From Desulfarculales bacterium UBA702 (GTDB lineage Bacteria; Desulfobacterota; Syntrophobacteria; Syntrophobacterales; Syntrophobacteraceae), in the NCBI GenBank assembly GCA_002298165.1, contig DBMI01000074.1, positions 427-38,742 of the forward strand: 38,316 bases of DNA. Reading direction: 5' to 3'. The notes below the pieces were generated by a model. It was not told the DNA's origin and did no database searches. It worked only from the letters and a program-made list of their open reading frames with translations. A program made the position numbers and the translations under genes. Below, piece after piece: positions 1 to 8,755 of this stretch; positions within the stretch are counted from its first letter, which is position 1, and every line of letters begins with the position of its first letter.

Positions 1-1680
1 AAGCGATTCCACGTAAGGGGCCAACTCTTCGCTATCGGGTTCTCTGCCCAGCAGCCCCTTGTAAGCAGCGCGCATCAGGGCAGGGGCAGAGAAAGAATTC
101 GCCGTTTCCCGGAATTCTTCCGAGCTTACGATATCTACCAGTACCGGAGCCAAATCCCTCGTTTGTGACAGTAATTCCACGTAGCGCGCCATTCCTTCCG
201 GGTCAGGTTCCCTTCGCAGCAGCCCCAGGTAGGCTGCGCACACCAGGTCGGGAGCAAGCAATGAGGTAAATCTCTCCCTGAACTCAGCAGAACCCACAAT
301 GTCTGAGAGGACCGAATCCAACTCCCCGGCCCTGGATATTGAAGCCAAATGGGAAGCTACTTCCGCCGAATCACCTTCCCGCCCCAGCAGGCCCCGGAAT
401 ACTGCCTGCACCAGGGCGGGCATGCGGGAAGCGAGGAAATTTTCCCAGAAAATTTCTGAGTTAATGATGTTCTTTGTAACAGAGGCAAGATCAAGCGTCG
501 CTGATAGTGCCGAGGCATACGGGGCCAGCTCTTCGGGTCCCGGGTCCCTCCCCTGTAACCCTCGCCAGAGGTCCCGCACCAGTTCGGGTGCGTGGGCGGC
601 CAGGCTCTTTCGCCAAAACTCATTGGAATAAACGACTTTGGACAGGATACCGGCAAGGGGTGCGGGGTGGCCGTTTGTAATGCCTACCGAGCCGCCGTTA
701 CTCCTCGCGCCCGATGATTCTTCGCCGCGCTTTCTGATTACGAAATCGTTTGAGACAAATTTATCGGGAGCACCCGTCCGATTGTCTTCATTAAGCTCCA
801 GCAACACGCAGTTCTCTTCGGCAATCAGCTCGAAGATGCATTGCTGCGGCAGGCAGTGCATCTGCATCTCAAGCGCGTGATCCGCGGCAAGCCACTCAAC
901 CGTGTTGAAGCGGTAACCAACTCTATAGGTGGGCACCTGAAAAATTGCTATTCCGCCCGATTTCAACGAACGCAGGGCGATCCTTATCAGTTCTTTGATA
1001 AGCGGAGGAGGGTTGTGCTGAAAAACGAGCCTGGAATAGAAGAAATCACATTTCTTCAAGTTCCCGAGAAAGGTCTCCGAGCAAAGGTGAAACTCAATAT
1101 TATCGACCCCGATCTCCCCGGCGCGCTGCCCGGCTACCGCAAGGTGCCCCGCGGAAATATCGTAAGCGTGGACACAATCGAATACTTTAGCCAAGCCCGT
1201 TGTGACGCGGCCGACCCCGCACCCGTATTCCACGCAAATTTTCGTCGAGAGTCGACCAAGGCCGTAGCGTTCGAGTGTCTTCACCAATCTATCGACTTCA
1301 GGGTCGCTTGTAGACCAAAACTTGTCGATTGACCCTTCGATGTTTTCAGGAAGATACTCCTCCCTGGTTAGAACAGAATAGTGAGGTTTGACTACACCAA
1401 GATGTTCCCAGGCTTCCTTGATTTTGGCAACACATGCACAGAGTTGTTCCTCGCTTGCATCGGTATCTATATCGAGCGGATTTAAGCCCGCTGCGGACAT
1501 TGGCTGACCCATTCTGGTCAAAAGACTAGTATTCAGAAATTCATTGGATGAAAGAAAAAGCTTTCGCAATGTCAGCAGGTTTTCGCTTTGCATATGATGG
1601 AGAACGCTGTTCTCGGATTCCGGTTCGCGCCCAAAAAACATTCTATAGGCCCAAGTGACTTCATCCTTTGTAACAGGCAT
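1..1680 (-). CDS. SAM-dependent methyltransferase fused to DUF4214-type repeats (3' partial)
   Basis: A minus-strand frame is open from the ATG at 1680 to the window edge (560 codons, no stop), so the C-terminus is missing. AAAGGAG lies a few bases before the ATG. Residues 9-55 form one DUF4214-like unit (AYRMFFGREP). Residues about 145-320 form a class I methyltransferase with SAM motif I VEYGCGVGRVT and later motifs around FFYSRLVFQH and LKSGGIAIFQVP. From about residue 355 at least four tandem units of roughly 50-70 residues carry a GLLGREPD-type core, the DUF4214 pattern. It is the last gene of an operon behind a glycosyltransferase (63-bp gap). I infer that it modifies a sugar, lipid or surface protein. 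The substrate is unknown. The repeats may dock it to a partner, because DUF4214 often occurs in surface and glycan-associated proteins. Confidence 0.85.
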   Translation of the reverse strand, partial: MPVTKDEVTWAYRMFFGREPESENSVLHHMQSENLLTLRKLFLSSNEFLNTSLLTRMGQPMSAAGLNPLDIDTDASEEQLCACVAKIKEAWEHLGVVKPHYSVLTREEYLPENIEGSIDKFWSTSDPEVDRLVKTLERYGLGRLSTKICVEYGCGVGRVTTGLAKVFDCVHAYDISAGHLAVAGQRAGEIGVDNIEFHLCSETFLGNLKKCDFFYSRLVFQHNPPPLIKELIRIALRSLKSGGIAIFQVPTYRVGYRFNTVEWLAADHALEMQMHCLPQQCIFELIAEENCVLLELNEDNRTGAPDKFVSNDFVIRKRGEESSGARSNGGSVGITNGHPAPLAGILSKVVYSNEFWRKSLAAHAPELVRDLWRGLQGRDPGPEELAPYASALSATLDLASVTKNIINSEIFWENFLASRMPALVQAVFRGLLGREGDSAEVASHLASISRAGELDSVLSDIVGSAEFRERFTSLLAPDLVCAAYLGLLRREPDPEGMARYVELLSQTRDLAPVLVDIVSSEEFRETANSFSAPALMRAAYKGLLGREPDSEELAPYVESL

Positions 1681-1743
1681 GGCGAGCAGACTCCTTTGAT
1701 GAATTTTGGACTTAAATAGATACCGAAAATGGGGTACCGGCTG

Positions 1744-3468
1744 TTACGGCGGAAGAGAAGAATTGAATGATGTGCCGGCCGCGCGTTCTTCATTGCGCGG
1801 GATAAACCCCTTTCTAGTCTCTAGTAGAGTCGCCGCCAGTACTCCTCCACCCAATTGTGGATTAATATCCTGGACTTTTCTTCGCCAGTTTGCCGGTTTC
1901 CACCAGCCTATCCTGGGAAAAGTGAGCTTGCCTAAAGCCTTGTCGAAGGCTCCAGCCCGGATTTTCTCAAAAAGATTGCACCAGTGGGGCGCGATATTTT
2001 CCCTCTTGTATCTGACAGCGTGTTTCAAGCCGGCTGCGATCAGTCCCAGCCTGCGTTCCTGACTATCGGGGTGAATTATGCTCTCTATCGCCTTCGCCTG
2101 GGCCAGACTCGAATAAGGATCGAAGTACACACAGGCGTCTGCGTATATCTCGCGGTGCACCGGTATATCGGAGGCAATGACGGCGCCGCCGCACAGCATG
2201 GCTTCAATGCCGCTCAGGTCGAAGCCTTCCGCGACTGAAGGGCAAATTACCGCGGCAGCCCCCTTGTATAATATCCTTAACTGACCGGACGGGACCCTAT
2301 GGAGATGAAATAGCTGGCCCCTCTGCTGGCAGGGCGCGATGGCTTCGAGCAGTTTGCCATGGTCCCACCCGGTAGAGCCGACCAGGACCAGCTTCAGGTC
2401 TTTCATTCCGTGATTTCTCAGGTAATCCCATGCGGCTACCAGCTTCGAGTGGTTCTTCCTCGGTTCCAGCGTCGAAACCATCATGATGTAGCGCAGGGGA
2501 CCGGAGGAGAGATTGCGATTGTAAAAATTCTCTTTTTCCCTGGAAGTGAGAAACTTCGGTTCAGTGTCCGGACAGATGTGAGTTCGTATAATGTCGCCGA
2601 TGAATTCATCGCTTCCGGCTTCCTCGTAATATTCCCCGGAAACTATATCGGGTATTACCAGCGAGCGTTCCTCCAGTGATGGAAAAACGGCGAGCAGGTC
2701 CGCCCTGGTTGCGGCGCTTGTACATGCAAAAACCCCCAGCTTCTGGTTTGAAAGAAGGTTGGCCATGTGGGCGTGCTGGTGCAATCTGCTGTTGTTTATC
2801 GTATGCGGCAGATAAATAGGGATCGCGTCATGGTATCTGACAACAAGTTGAGTTTTGCGTGGCAGCGTACCCGGAAAGGGCGTCTGCGCCAGGAAGACAT
2901 CGTATTTGCCGGTATTGAGGCGCACTGGGTTCAGCGGCCCCCCAAGACCCATCATCTTCCTGATGGAAACCTGGTTGAGCATGTCCCAGGGAGGTTCAAC
3001 GCTTGCATAGCGCGCGTTTCGAACCATCTCGAATTCACGGGCAGGCAAAGTCTTCGAGAACATCGACTGCCATATGAAATCTCCAAATCTTGTCGCATCG
3101 AAGTCGTATATGCGAATACCTAAATTTAAGTCCGCAAGGAAGGAATAGCGTTGGACATCAACCTTCTTGCCCAGAAAATGCAATACATGTTCGTAGACGC
3201 TGATAATCGGGTCCGTCTTGACCGATATGGCTACGCGTGCGAGTCTGTGCGCCTTCTGATACGGTTTCACGGTCCTGCTGAAAGATTTCTTTTTCAACCC
3301 GGGCCAGAGTCGGCGGCTCGGATGATTGATGAGGCCGGTTACCTCTACGTTCTCCAGATTCTTGTTTAGAGTCGAGAATATCAACCTGGTCTCCTGAGGG
3401 ATTCCCGCAAAACCATCGAGTGCGGGCCGAAGCTCCATCAGGACTTTCATTCTTTCATCTTTGGGCAT
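1744..3468 (-). CDS. GT4-family glycosyltransferase
   Basis: The 574-aa protein has a GT-B fold layout. The N-terminal half begins MKVLMELRPALDGFAGIPQ, with the glycine-bearing acceptor loop. The C-terminal GT1/GT4 nucleotide-sugar domain spans about residues 325-510: STLEPRKNH, then LVLVGSTGWDHG, then the E-x7-E catalytic motif in EGFDLSGIEAM (E414 and E422), then IASDIPVHREI. It should transfer a sugar from a nucleotide donor in the cytoplasm; donor and acceptor cannot be read from the sequence. The ATG at 3468 has AGAGGTGG a few bases upstream. An internal ATG six codons in (3450) is possible but has a weaker site. It lies between a small membrane protein gene (36-bp gap) and the methyltransferase gene (63-bp gap), in an operon probably making a surface glycan or modifying a glycoprotein. 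Confidence 0.9.
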   Translation of the reverse strand: MPKDERMKVLMELRPALDGFAGIPQETRLIFSTLNKNLENVEVTGLINHPSRRLWPGLKKKSFSRTVKPYQKAHRLARVAISVKTDPIISVYEHVLHFLGKKVDVQRYSFLADLNLGIRIYDFDATRFGDFIWQSMFSKTLPAREFEMVRNARYASVEPPWDMLNQVSIRKMMGLGGPLNPVRLNTGKYDVFLAQTPFPGTLPRKTQLVVRYHDAIPIYLPHTINNSRLHQHAHMANLLSNQKLGVFACTSAATRADLLAVFPSLEERSLVIPDIVSGEYYEEAGSDEFIGDIIRTHICPDTEPKFLTSREKENFYNRNLSSGPLRYIMMVSTLEPRKNHSKLVAAWDYLRNHGMKDLKLVLVGSTGWDHGKLLEAIAPCQQRGQLFHLHRVPSGQLRILYKGAAAVICPSVAEGFDLSGIEAMLCGGAVIASDIPVHREIYADACVYFDPYSSLAQAKAIESIIHPDSQERRLGLIAAGLKHAVRYKRENIAPHWCNLFEKIRAGAFDKALGKLTFPRIGWWKPANWRRKVQDINPQLGGGVLAATLLETRKGFIPRNEERAAGTSFNSSLPP

Positions 3469-3504
3469 TTTCCACCTCTTGAACAGAATCTACTTCAAGT
3501 CTCC

Positions 3505-3978
3505 TCATTCTCGGCATTCACTCTCGCTGGCGGGCTTCCGATTTTTTCGGGCTATGCTCTCCTTCATGCGGGCTGCATCTTCTCTCTGGATATCCCCGCT
3601 TTTTGCAAGAACATCGATCGCATGAATCTGTTCGTCATAGCCATTGAGTGTAATATGGCTTTCCCGAGCCGAAGAGTCGCTCCCTGCTTCGGCCCTCTTC
3701 ATCTTCAGGTTGGCGGTTTGCTCTATTATTTTTGCATGATCAGCATTTTGAAGCAAAAAGGCAGATACAACAGGGAATGTTGGCAAAAAACCAAGAAGTA
3801 CCAAAACAGACCAACAAAAGGCCAAGAATGTCGCTGCTATAACCGGCCTCCGAAATCTCATCACCATACAGATCAATCCAATTGACATAACGGCTGCTAT
3901 CTGCAGTCCCGAAAGATCTATAATCTTCATTGACAAGAGGATCAGACAAATGAAAGCTGCACGGATTATTATCCCCAT
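3505..3978 (-). CDS. small membrane protein of unknown function
   Basis: The frame is open from 4068, but the ATG at 3978 (MGIIIRAAFICLILLSMK) is preceded by TTGGAGAAG at good spacing, giving 157 residues. Three hydrophobic segments occupy roughly residues 3-20, 25-42 and 46-70. A hydrophilic, charged C-terminal half follows (KMKRAEAGSDSSARES to the end). I do not recognise the family. It is the first gene of the operon that continues with the GT4 glycosyltransferase and the methyltransferase, so a role in membrane tethering or glycan export is possible but unproven. The tail could be cytoplasmic and predominantly helical. Confidence 0.6.
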   Translation of the reverse strand: MGIIIRAAFICLILLSMKIIDLSGLQIAAVMSIGLICMVMRFRRPVIAATFLAFCWSVLVLLGFLPTFPVVSAFLLQNADHAKIIEQTANLKMKRAEAGSDSSARESHITLNGYDEQIHAIDVLAKSGDIQREDAARMKESIARKNRKPASESECRE

Positions 3979-4495
3979 GATCTTCTCCAACTTCGAGACC
4001 CAAGGAGCAGCTAATGTAACTGCTTCCTGCCGGCCGTAGCTTTGCGGATGATTACATGATAGCCACAAACATAACTGACCAAATCAACAACTTAGGTGTC
4101 GCAGTCCCATTACGGAAATTTCCTGTATGCGGTTGAACACGGATTCTTGATTTGTAGGGTTTCTTACTGATCCTTCGCCATAGTTAAAACCCCGTCCAAA
4201 TTACGTCAAGTAGGCTGTTTCACGTAATTAACCCGGAGATTCTCACTTGTTGCACATGAAATTCAGCCTTTTTGCTGTGAAATGTCTATGACAAATGTAT
4301 GTAAAAACTCACTGCCGGTTATGTAAACTTGACCAAAATGCGGGTGTAAATACTCCGGCAAAATTCAGATTTCTCGCTGCTAAGCCGTGTTCCGCACTAA
4401 GGGCATCCGTCTATGCCGTCCTGATATCAAAGATTGGGCGCATCAAAACCCGGGCTGGGGATGTCCATTCTCAGGCGCAGCAAAGCAGGCTTTGT
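3979..4495. other. intergenic region with no recognisable gene
   Basis: This 517-bp stretch lies between the end of the multicopper oxidase operon and the start of the glycosyltransferase operon, both on the minus strand. It should hold the promoter of the latter. It is AT-rich around 4080-4300. A small inverted pair TTACGT/ACGTAA with 15 bases between the arms lies at 4201-4227 and could be a protein-binding site, but there is no further support. I see no RNA gene and no strong terminator. Confidence 0.4.
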
Positions 4496-5617
4496 CTAGA
4501 CCACAGTTACTGTTGTCTGGGCAGTCTGGTACACTGTCCCGTTAATCCAATCCATAAACTTGACCTGGAAAGGAAAGACGCCGGCATTTGGCGAATTCAG
4601 AAGCAGGTCATAGCGCCGTGCGCTGGTGAGTCGGAACGGAGTGTTTGCGGGTATCACAAACGGGAACGAGTATTTGTCGAAAGGCGGCACTCCGAGCGGG
4701 TGGCCGTCCTCCCCTATTACTGTGGCGTCAAGTCCCAGCGTGTATTCCTGGACCGTATAGCCGGCATGAACCAGCCTCACCAGGATGTTCTGGTTTGTTT
4801 TTGCCGCTACGGACACTCTCGGATCGGTAATCGGATTTCCTGGGACAGAAACGACACCGGTGATGTGCACGATATCCGGCCTGAACCTGTTCAAAAATCC
4901 ATTCTGGGTAAATGTGCCTGCCCCTGCCGGGTCATTCTGGTCGCACTTCTGCATGAACGCATTATGACCGAGATCATTCCAGATCGAATCGAATTCGCCT
5001 GGCACCCAGGCTGCCTCAACATCAATTGGAACGCTAAAATTGACCGGATCGAACCCGAAAGCTCCAGGGGCGTTTGCCGCCGCGAATTTGGGGCCCTGGG
5101 GCGGGTCCACCACAAAAAGCCCGTAAAGGCCCATAATGAAGTGGAGAACAGTATTTTTGTGGCAATGGTAGATGTATGTACCCGCTGTATTGGTGGCAAA
5201 CTGGTAGGTGAAATTGCCCGAGACTTCAAATGAGGTATGCCCCACGCCGTCGTTCATCGGGGTGGGTTCGATCCCATGCCAGTGGATGGTGTGGGTGTTG
5301 AAAGAAAACCCCGTATCTACCCATACCACGTCACCCTTTTTGGTTCGAATCGTTTTTGCCGGAAATGTGGCTCCGTTCGAGCTGCTGTCGTTTGGGTCCG
5401 CGATGAGCCAGAGTCTGAGCGAATTACCGCCGTTGTAGGTTTTAACCCCTGCAGGCAGGGGAAGATCGGCCATCACGTCAAGTTTTCTGGCAAATTTGAT
5501 GGTGGCCGGCTGGGCGTCAACCGGGCCGCCGCCGAAGGTCGGGGGACATACGAATTTGAAAAACTCGTGTTCTTGGCCCAGCGGGACATCGCCGCGCGGA
5601 ATCACTGTGATAGCCAT
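4496..5617 (-). CDS. multicopper oxidase (cupredoxin) with type-1 site in the first domain, no signal peptide
   Basis: 373 residues, two cupredoxin domains. Domain 1 carries HTIHWHG (H112, H114) with a following DG, and YHCHKNTVLHFIMGLYG, which supplies C152, H153, H159 and M162 as a likely type-1 copper site. Placing the Cys-His-Met site in domain 1 recalls two-domain oxidases and NirK-type nitrite reductases. Domain 2 (about residues 240-373) has the usual AGY/T position (RLVHAGYTVQEYTL) but lacks the expected HxxHxH ligands. The N-terminus (MAITVIPRGDVPLG) is not a signal peptide, so export may depend on the Tat-targeted protein encoded 11 bp upstream, or it stays in the cytoplasm. AAGGAGACAGGCC precedes the ATG. 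It is the last gene of the redox operon. Substrate unknown: metal ions, phenolics or a protein partner are all possible. Confidence 0.85.
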   Translation of the reverse strand: MAITVIPRGDVPLGQEHEFFKFVCPPTFGGGPVDAQPATIKFARKLDVMADLPLPAGVKTYNGGNSLRLWLIADPNDSSSNGATFPAKTIRTKKGDVVWVDTGFSFNTHTIHWHGIEPTPMNDGVGHTSFEVSGNFTYQFATNTAGTYIYHCHKNTVLHFIMGLYGLFVVDPPQGPKFAAANAPGAFGFDPVNFSVPIDVEAAWVPGEFDSIWNDLGHNAFMQKCDQNDPAGAGTFTQNGFLNRFRPDIVHITGVVSVPGNPITDPRVSVAAKTNQNILVRLVHAGYTVQEYTLGLDATVIGEDGHPLGVPPFDKYSFPFVIPANTPFRLTSARRYDLLLNSPNAGVFPFQVKFMDWINGTVYQTAQTTVTVV

Positions 5618-5628
5618 GGCCTGTCTCC

Positions 5629-6801
5629 TTAAACCGGGAATGGGACCTTATCCACGTCCCCCGTGAAGATCATGTGCGTTATCAGCCCTTGCGGGTAATT
5701 ACCGCCGGCCGCTGTCTGGGACATTTCCATGTGACAGTGCATCGGGTACATGAGTGGCGACTGCAAAGTGTACAGCACCGTGGTCAGTTCATGCGGGATG
5801 AGCTGCCGAAGGGGAGTGCTTTTCAGCCCCGGAATATCGGGCGGCCGGATCATTGGGACCAGCCAGTCCACCGTATCCAGCGGGCCAACTGTGAAGGTAT
5901 CTATGTTAAGCACGTTGTTCTGCACCACCAGGTTCTTGGAAAGCACGTAGAAGTGGTTGGCATGCAGGTGAGGCGAATGATTGGCGAGCCCGGCGTTTAG
6001 GATCCTTATGAGGTGCGGCTCGCCGATATTTCCTACTATCGATATATTGGGCACATCGGAGGCGAATGCTCCGGTTTTTCCGCTTATCAGGAAGTATCTG
6101 GGCAGGAACTTGGCTTTAAGCGTATCCGGATTGATGAAAATCCCGGCCTGAGCGCGTGCATTAAACCATGGGTCCACCTGGTGGAACAGCCATATCAGCG
6201 AGCGGTTGGCTGGGGGTGGCAGCCAGGGGTCTCCGGGGAACTGAGGGGTGCTTCCAAGGTCGTTGAACAACTGCTGCACGTTGGGCGTGGTTTTGCCGCC
6301 ATAGGGTGTATTGCCACCCTTTGGAAGGGATATGAAAGCGCCGTGGAGGCCCAGTATCCTGTTCACCGGCTCGTAAAATGGGTCTATGTATAGATAGGTC
6401 CCCGGCGGCGGGGCGGTGAAAGTCAGGGTGAACTTGTTGGCGGGGGCTTTGTTCACATTTGGAATAACGCCCGTCCCGATGCTGGTGCCCACAATTCTGA
6501 AGCCATGCGGCTGGGGCAGGTTGTTGGTGAAATTGATCGTTATTTTGTCACCATAAGTCGCAATTATTGTGGGACCCGGCAGACTCGGGCCGGTGGTTGC
6601 AAACCCGGCATCGGCCGAAAAGAGCCAGTGATAGACCTGGGTCTTGTCTATCATCTCGACGAGCGCCTCCGTAAACGACATATCGAAGGCCAGATTAGCC
6701 GCGCGCGCAACACACCGGAACAGGGGAGGGATCTCCATCGACCCCACAACCACCGCAGACATACCGGCCAGGCCTACTTTGACAAAATCTCTTCTTTTCA
6801 T
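5629..6801 (-). CDS. Tat-exported multicopper oxidase-like protein with incomplete copper sites
   Basis: The ATG at 6801 follows AGGAGCGATT and starts a twin-arginine signal, MKRRDFVKVGLAGMSAVVVG, giving 390 residues. The frame is open further upstream, but that part is not protein-like. It has the multicopper oxidase layout. The C-terminal domain carries NHSPHLHANHF (H275, H278, H280, H283) and MHCHMEMSQTAAGG (H355, C356, H357). The N-terminal copper motifs are eroded: QPHGFRIVG stands where HWHG is expected and GTYLYIDPFYEP where an HxH is expected. The His normally four residues after HCH is Ser361. Alone it probably cannot build a full trinuclear centre. The protein encoded 11 bp downstream has complementary motifs, so a heteromeric enzyme is plausible. 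Located in the periplasm or outside the cell. Confidence 0.85.
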   Translation of the reverse strand: MKRRDFVKVGLAGMSAVVVGSMEIPPLFRCVARAANLAFDMSFTEALVEMIDKTQVYHWLFSADAGFATTGPSLPGPTIIATYGDKITINFTNNLPQPHGFRIVGTSIGTGVIPNVNKAPANKFTLTFTAPPPGTYLYIDPFYEPVNRILGLHGAFISLPKGGNTPYGGKTTPNVQQLFNDLGSTPQFPGDPWLPPPANRSLIWLFHQVDPWFNARAQAGIFINPDTLKAKFLPRYFLISGKTGAFASDVPNISIVGNIGEPHLIRILNAGLANHSPHLHANHFYVLSKNLVVQNNVLNIDTFTVGPLDTVDWLVPMIRPPDIPGLKSTPLRQLIPHELTTVLYTLQSPLMYPMHCHMEMSQTAAGGNYPQGLITHMIFTGDVDKVPFPV

Positions 6802-6945
6802 AATCGCTCCTGTTATCCAGGTATGGCTTTGACAGTCCTGGGAGCGCGCATGTGCCTGGAGCCTGTGCCTCCAGCCTTCGGCCGAGCTGAGTTGAAGGCC
6901 GGACACAATGCGCCTGTGCCCGGCCTTCGCAGAAGATTAAAACCA

Positions 6946-8541
6946 TTAAGGCCGGAAAGGATCCATGCCGAGGAACCAGGTTACCGGTGTCGCCCGTCCA
7001 GCCGCGCCGACTACCGGGGTGAACCCGCCGTAGGGAAGAGGCAGATATGGGTGATCGAAGGGCGCTTTCTCGTAGCGTACGCGCTCGTCGGTCATGGCTA
7101 TCATGAAGTCCACCACAGACGCCATTTCGGCATTGGTCATGCCAAGGACCCTGACGTCACCGTCAGTGAACGCATTGGGGAAATCTCCGCCCCTGTTGTA
7201 GAATTCAACTACCTGCATGAGTGTGGCAGCGCCGCCGTTGTGGAAATAGGGGGCATTCAGCTCGACATTGCGAAGACCGGGGGTCTTGAATTTGGCCTGC
7301 CCGGGCTGCAGGATATCTCCGCCGTCGTCCGCCAAAGGCCTTACACCGGTGTTAATGAAGCCCGACAACGGATCTCCATTGGCCTGGCTGATGGAGGCCA
7401 GAGTAAGCTCAGCCCCGGTGTGGCATTTATTGCAGCGGCCCTTGCCGGTGTAGAGCTGGAATCCCTGGATCTGTGAAGGAGTCAGTGCGGCGGTGTTTCC
7501 GGCCAGGTATTTATCGAGCGGGGTCTGGTCGGAAACCAGCGTGGATTCATAGAGCAGGACCGAGAGGCCAAAGAACATCGAGAAGTTGAGCTCCATCTGT
7601 TTGAATCCATTTACCGTGCTGACCGTATCGTTCCACCACTGGGGCTGGAAGGCAGCCTGGATCATTGCGGTGTAGGTGGTGGTAAGACCGGCCGTGGCAC
7701 CCGCGATAGGACCGAGCACGCTGTCGGTAGGTGATACTTTCTGCAGGCCAAGAGGGGTCAGGCCAAGCATCTTACGGCCGAGTTGCGGGAAAGTCCTTCC
7801 GGCAAAAGACATTTCGACAGGGCTGAGAGGAGGCCCGCAAGCCTGGGAAGCAAGGGACGCATTTGGAATCGCAATTCTTACCCACTTCATGAAACCGCTG
7901 ACATTCTGGTAAACCACTGGGCCCTGCTGATCTGCCGGGCCGAAGGGAGTAACGCCGTTGAACTGATTGTTGGCACGGCCATCCCAGAACTGGCGAAAGT
8001 TGAAGATGGCGTTTATGGCGGAAGGCGCATTCCGTCCCGTGACCTGTCGCACGTTAAAACCAAAGGTGGTGTTGGGCATCAATTGATAGCCATCGATTGC
8101 AGTACCGGTAAGTCCGAGGAAGTTTCCGTCGGACACACCCATCGAACCGCAGATGTCGTCCGAAATGATCGGGAAATAAGCCGGCACTAGTGGCGTCAAC
8201 GATTTTGGGACCGTGTCGAACAATTTGTTGTGTCCGGGATTGATGTTGTTGCTCCCCCGTACATCGGACCCCGCCTGGAAATGGCAAGTGGCGCAAGCGG
8301 TCTTGCCGTCGCCCCCCAACTGCTGGTCCCAGAAGAGGGCCTTGCCCAGCTTGATCGCCGCATTCTTGTCCTTGACATAGGTGGCGAGACCTGTGGGCAG
8401 CGGGACAGGCACGCTGTTCAGGGGCTTCAGTCCTCCGGTGTCGAATGCCGCGACAATTCCCGGAGATAAAATCCCCAGTGCAAAGAGCACGACGGTTGTT
8501 ACGCAAAAGAAACGCTTTCCTCTAAATCTTCTCATGCTCAT
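6946..8541 (-). CDS. di-haem cytochrome c peroxidase / MauG-like protein (531 aa)
   Basis: A signal peptide (residues about 10-32, ending IVAAF) targets it to the periplasm. Two CXXCH haem sites are visible: CATCH at 83-87 after LGKALFWDQQLGGDGKTA, and CNKCH at 370-374. Family blocks include GRNAPSAINAIFNFRQFWDG (169-188) and TPGLRNVELNAPYFHNGG (420-437). Members reduce peroxide or, as MauG and MbnH do, oxidise residues in a partner protein. At 531 aa it is much longer than classical CcpA (about 330 aa). It shares distinctive blocks with the 767-aa enzyme upstream, for example QASQACGPPLSP-type and VEMSF/FEMSY segments, so the two are paralogues. It is the third gene of the redox operon. An ATG two codons later (8535) is an alternative start. 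Confidence 0.9.
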   Translation of the reverse strand: MSMRRFRGKRFFCVTTVVLFALGILSPGIVAAFDTGGLKPLNSVPVPLPTGLATYVKDKNAAIKLGKALFWDQQLGGDGKTACATCHFQAGSDVRGSNNINPGHNKLFDTVPKSLTPLVPAYFPIISDDICGSMGVSDGNFLGLTGTAIDGYQLMPNTTFGFNVRQVTGRNAPSAINAIFNFRQFWDGRANNQFNGVTPFGPADQQGPVVYQNVSGFMKWVRIAIPNASLASQACGPPLSPVEMSFAGRTFPQLGRKMLGLTPLGLQKVSPTDSVLGPIAGATAGLTTTYTAMIQAAFQPQWWNDTVSTVNGFKQMELNFSMFFGLSVLLYESTLVSDQTPLDKYLAGNTAALTPSQIQGFQLYTGKGRCNKCHTGAELTLASISQANGDPLSGFINTGVRPLADDGGDILQPGQAKFKTPGLRNVELNAPYFHNGGAATLMQVVEFYNRGGDFPNAFTDGDVRVLGMTNAEMASVVDFMIAMTDERVRYEKAPFDHPYLPLPYGGFTPVVGAAGRATPVTWFLGMDPFRP

Positions 8542-8755
8542 AAAATCCCTTTCCCTATGTAGTTGTTTTGGCCGAATCTTTTCTCTGTCACAATCTCCTG
8601 CAAACCAGGGGATAATCGATCATATGTTTCACTGATTACAGGAGGGGCAGCGCCAAGCTGCGAAACTTATTTGGGCTGTTTTTATCCTCCTTTCAGATCT
8701 GTTGAATTGGTGCCCGTCTATATTCCCAAGGCGGCTCATCGCCGCAGTCTGACGA

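Noticed and set aside
4295..5233. 312-aa plus-strand open frame opposite the multicopper oxidase
   Set aside because: It lies on the opposite strand of a clear oxidase gene, has no ribosome site and shows no protein-like motifs. Long antisense frames are common in GC-rich genes.
8538..8591. 17-codon GTG ORF overlapping the start of the 531-aa di-haem gene by ATGA
   Set aside because: The ribosome site is only three bases from the GTG and the ORF is very short; likely chance. It is worth comparing with the two better examples at 13616 and 26590.
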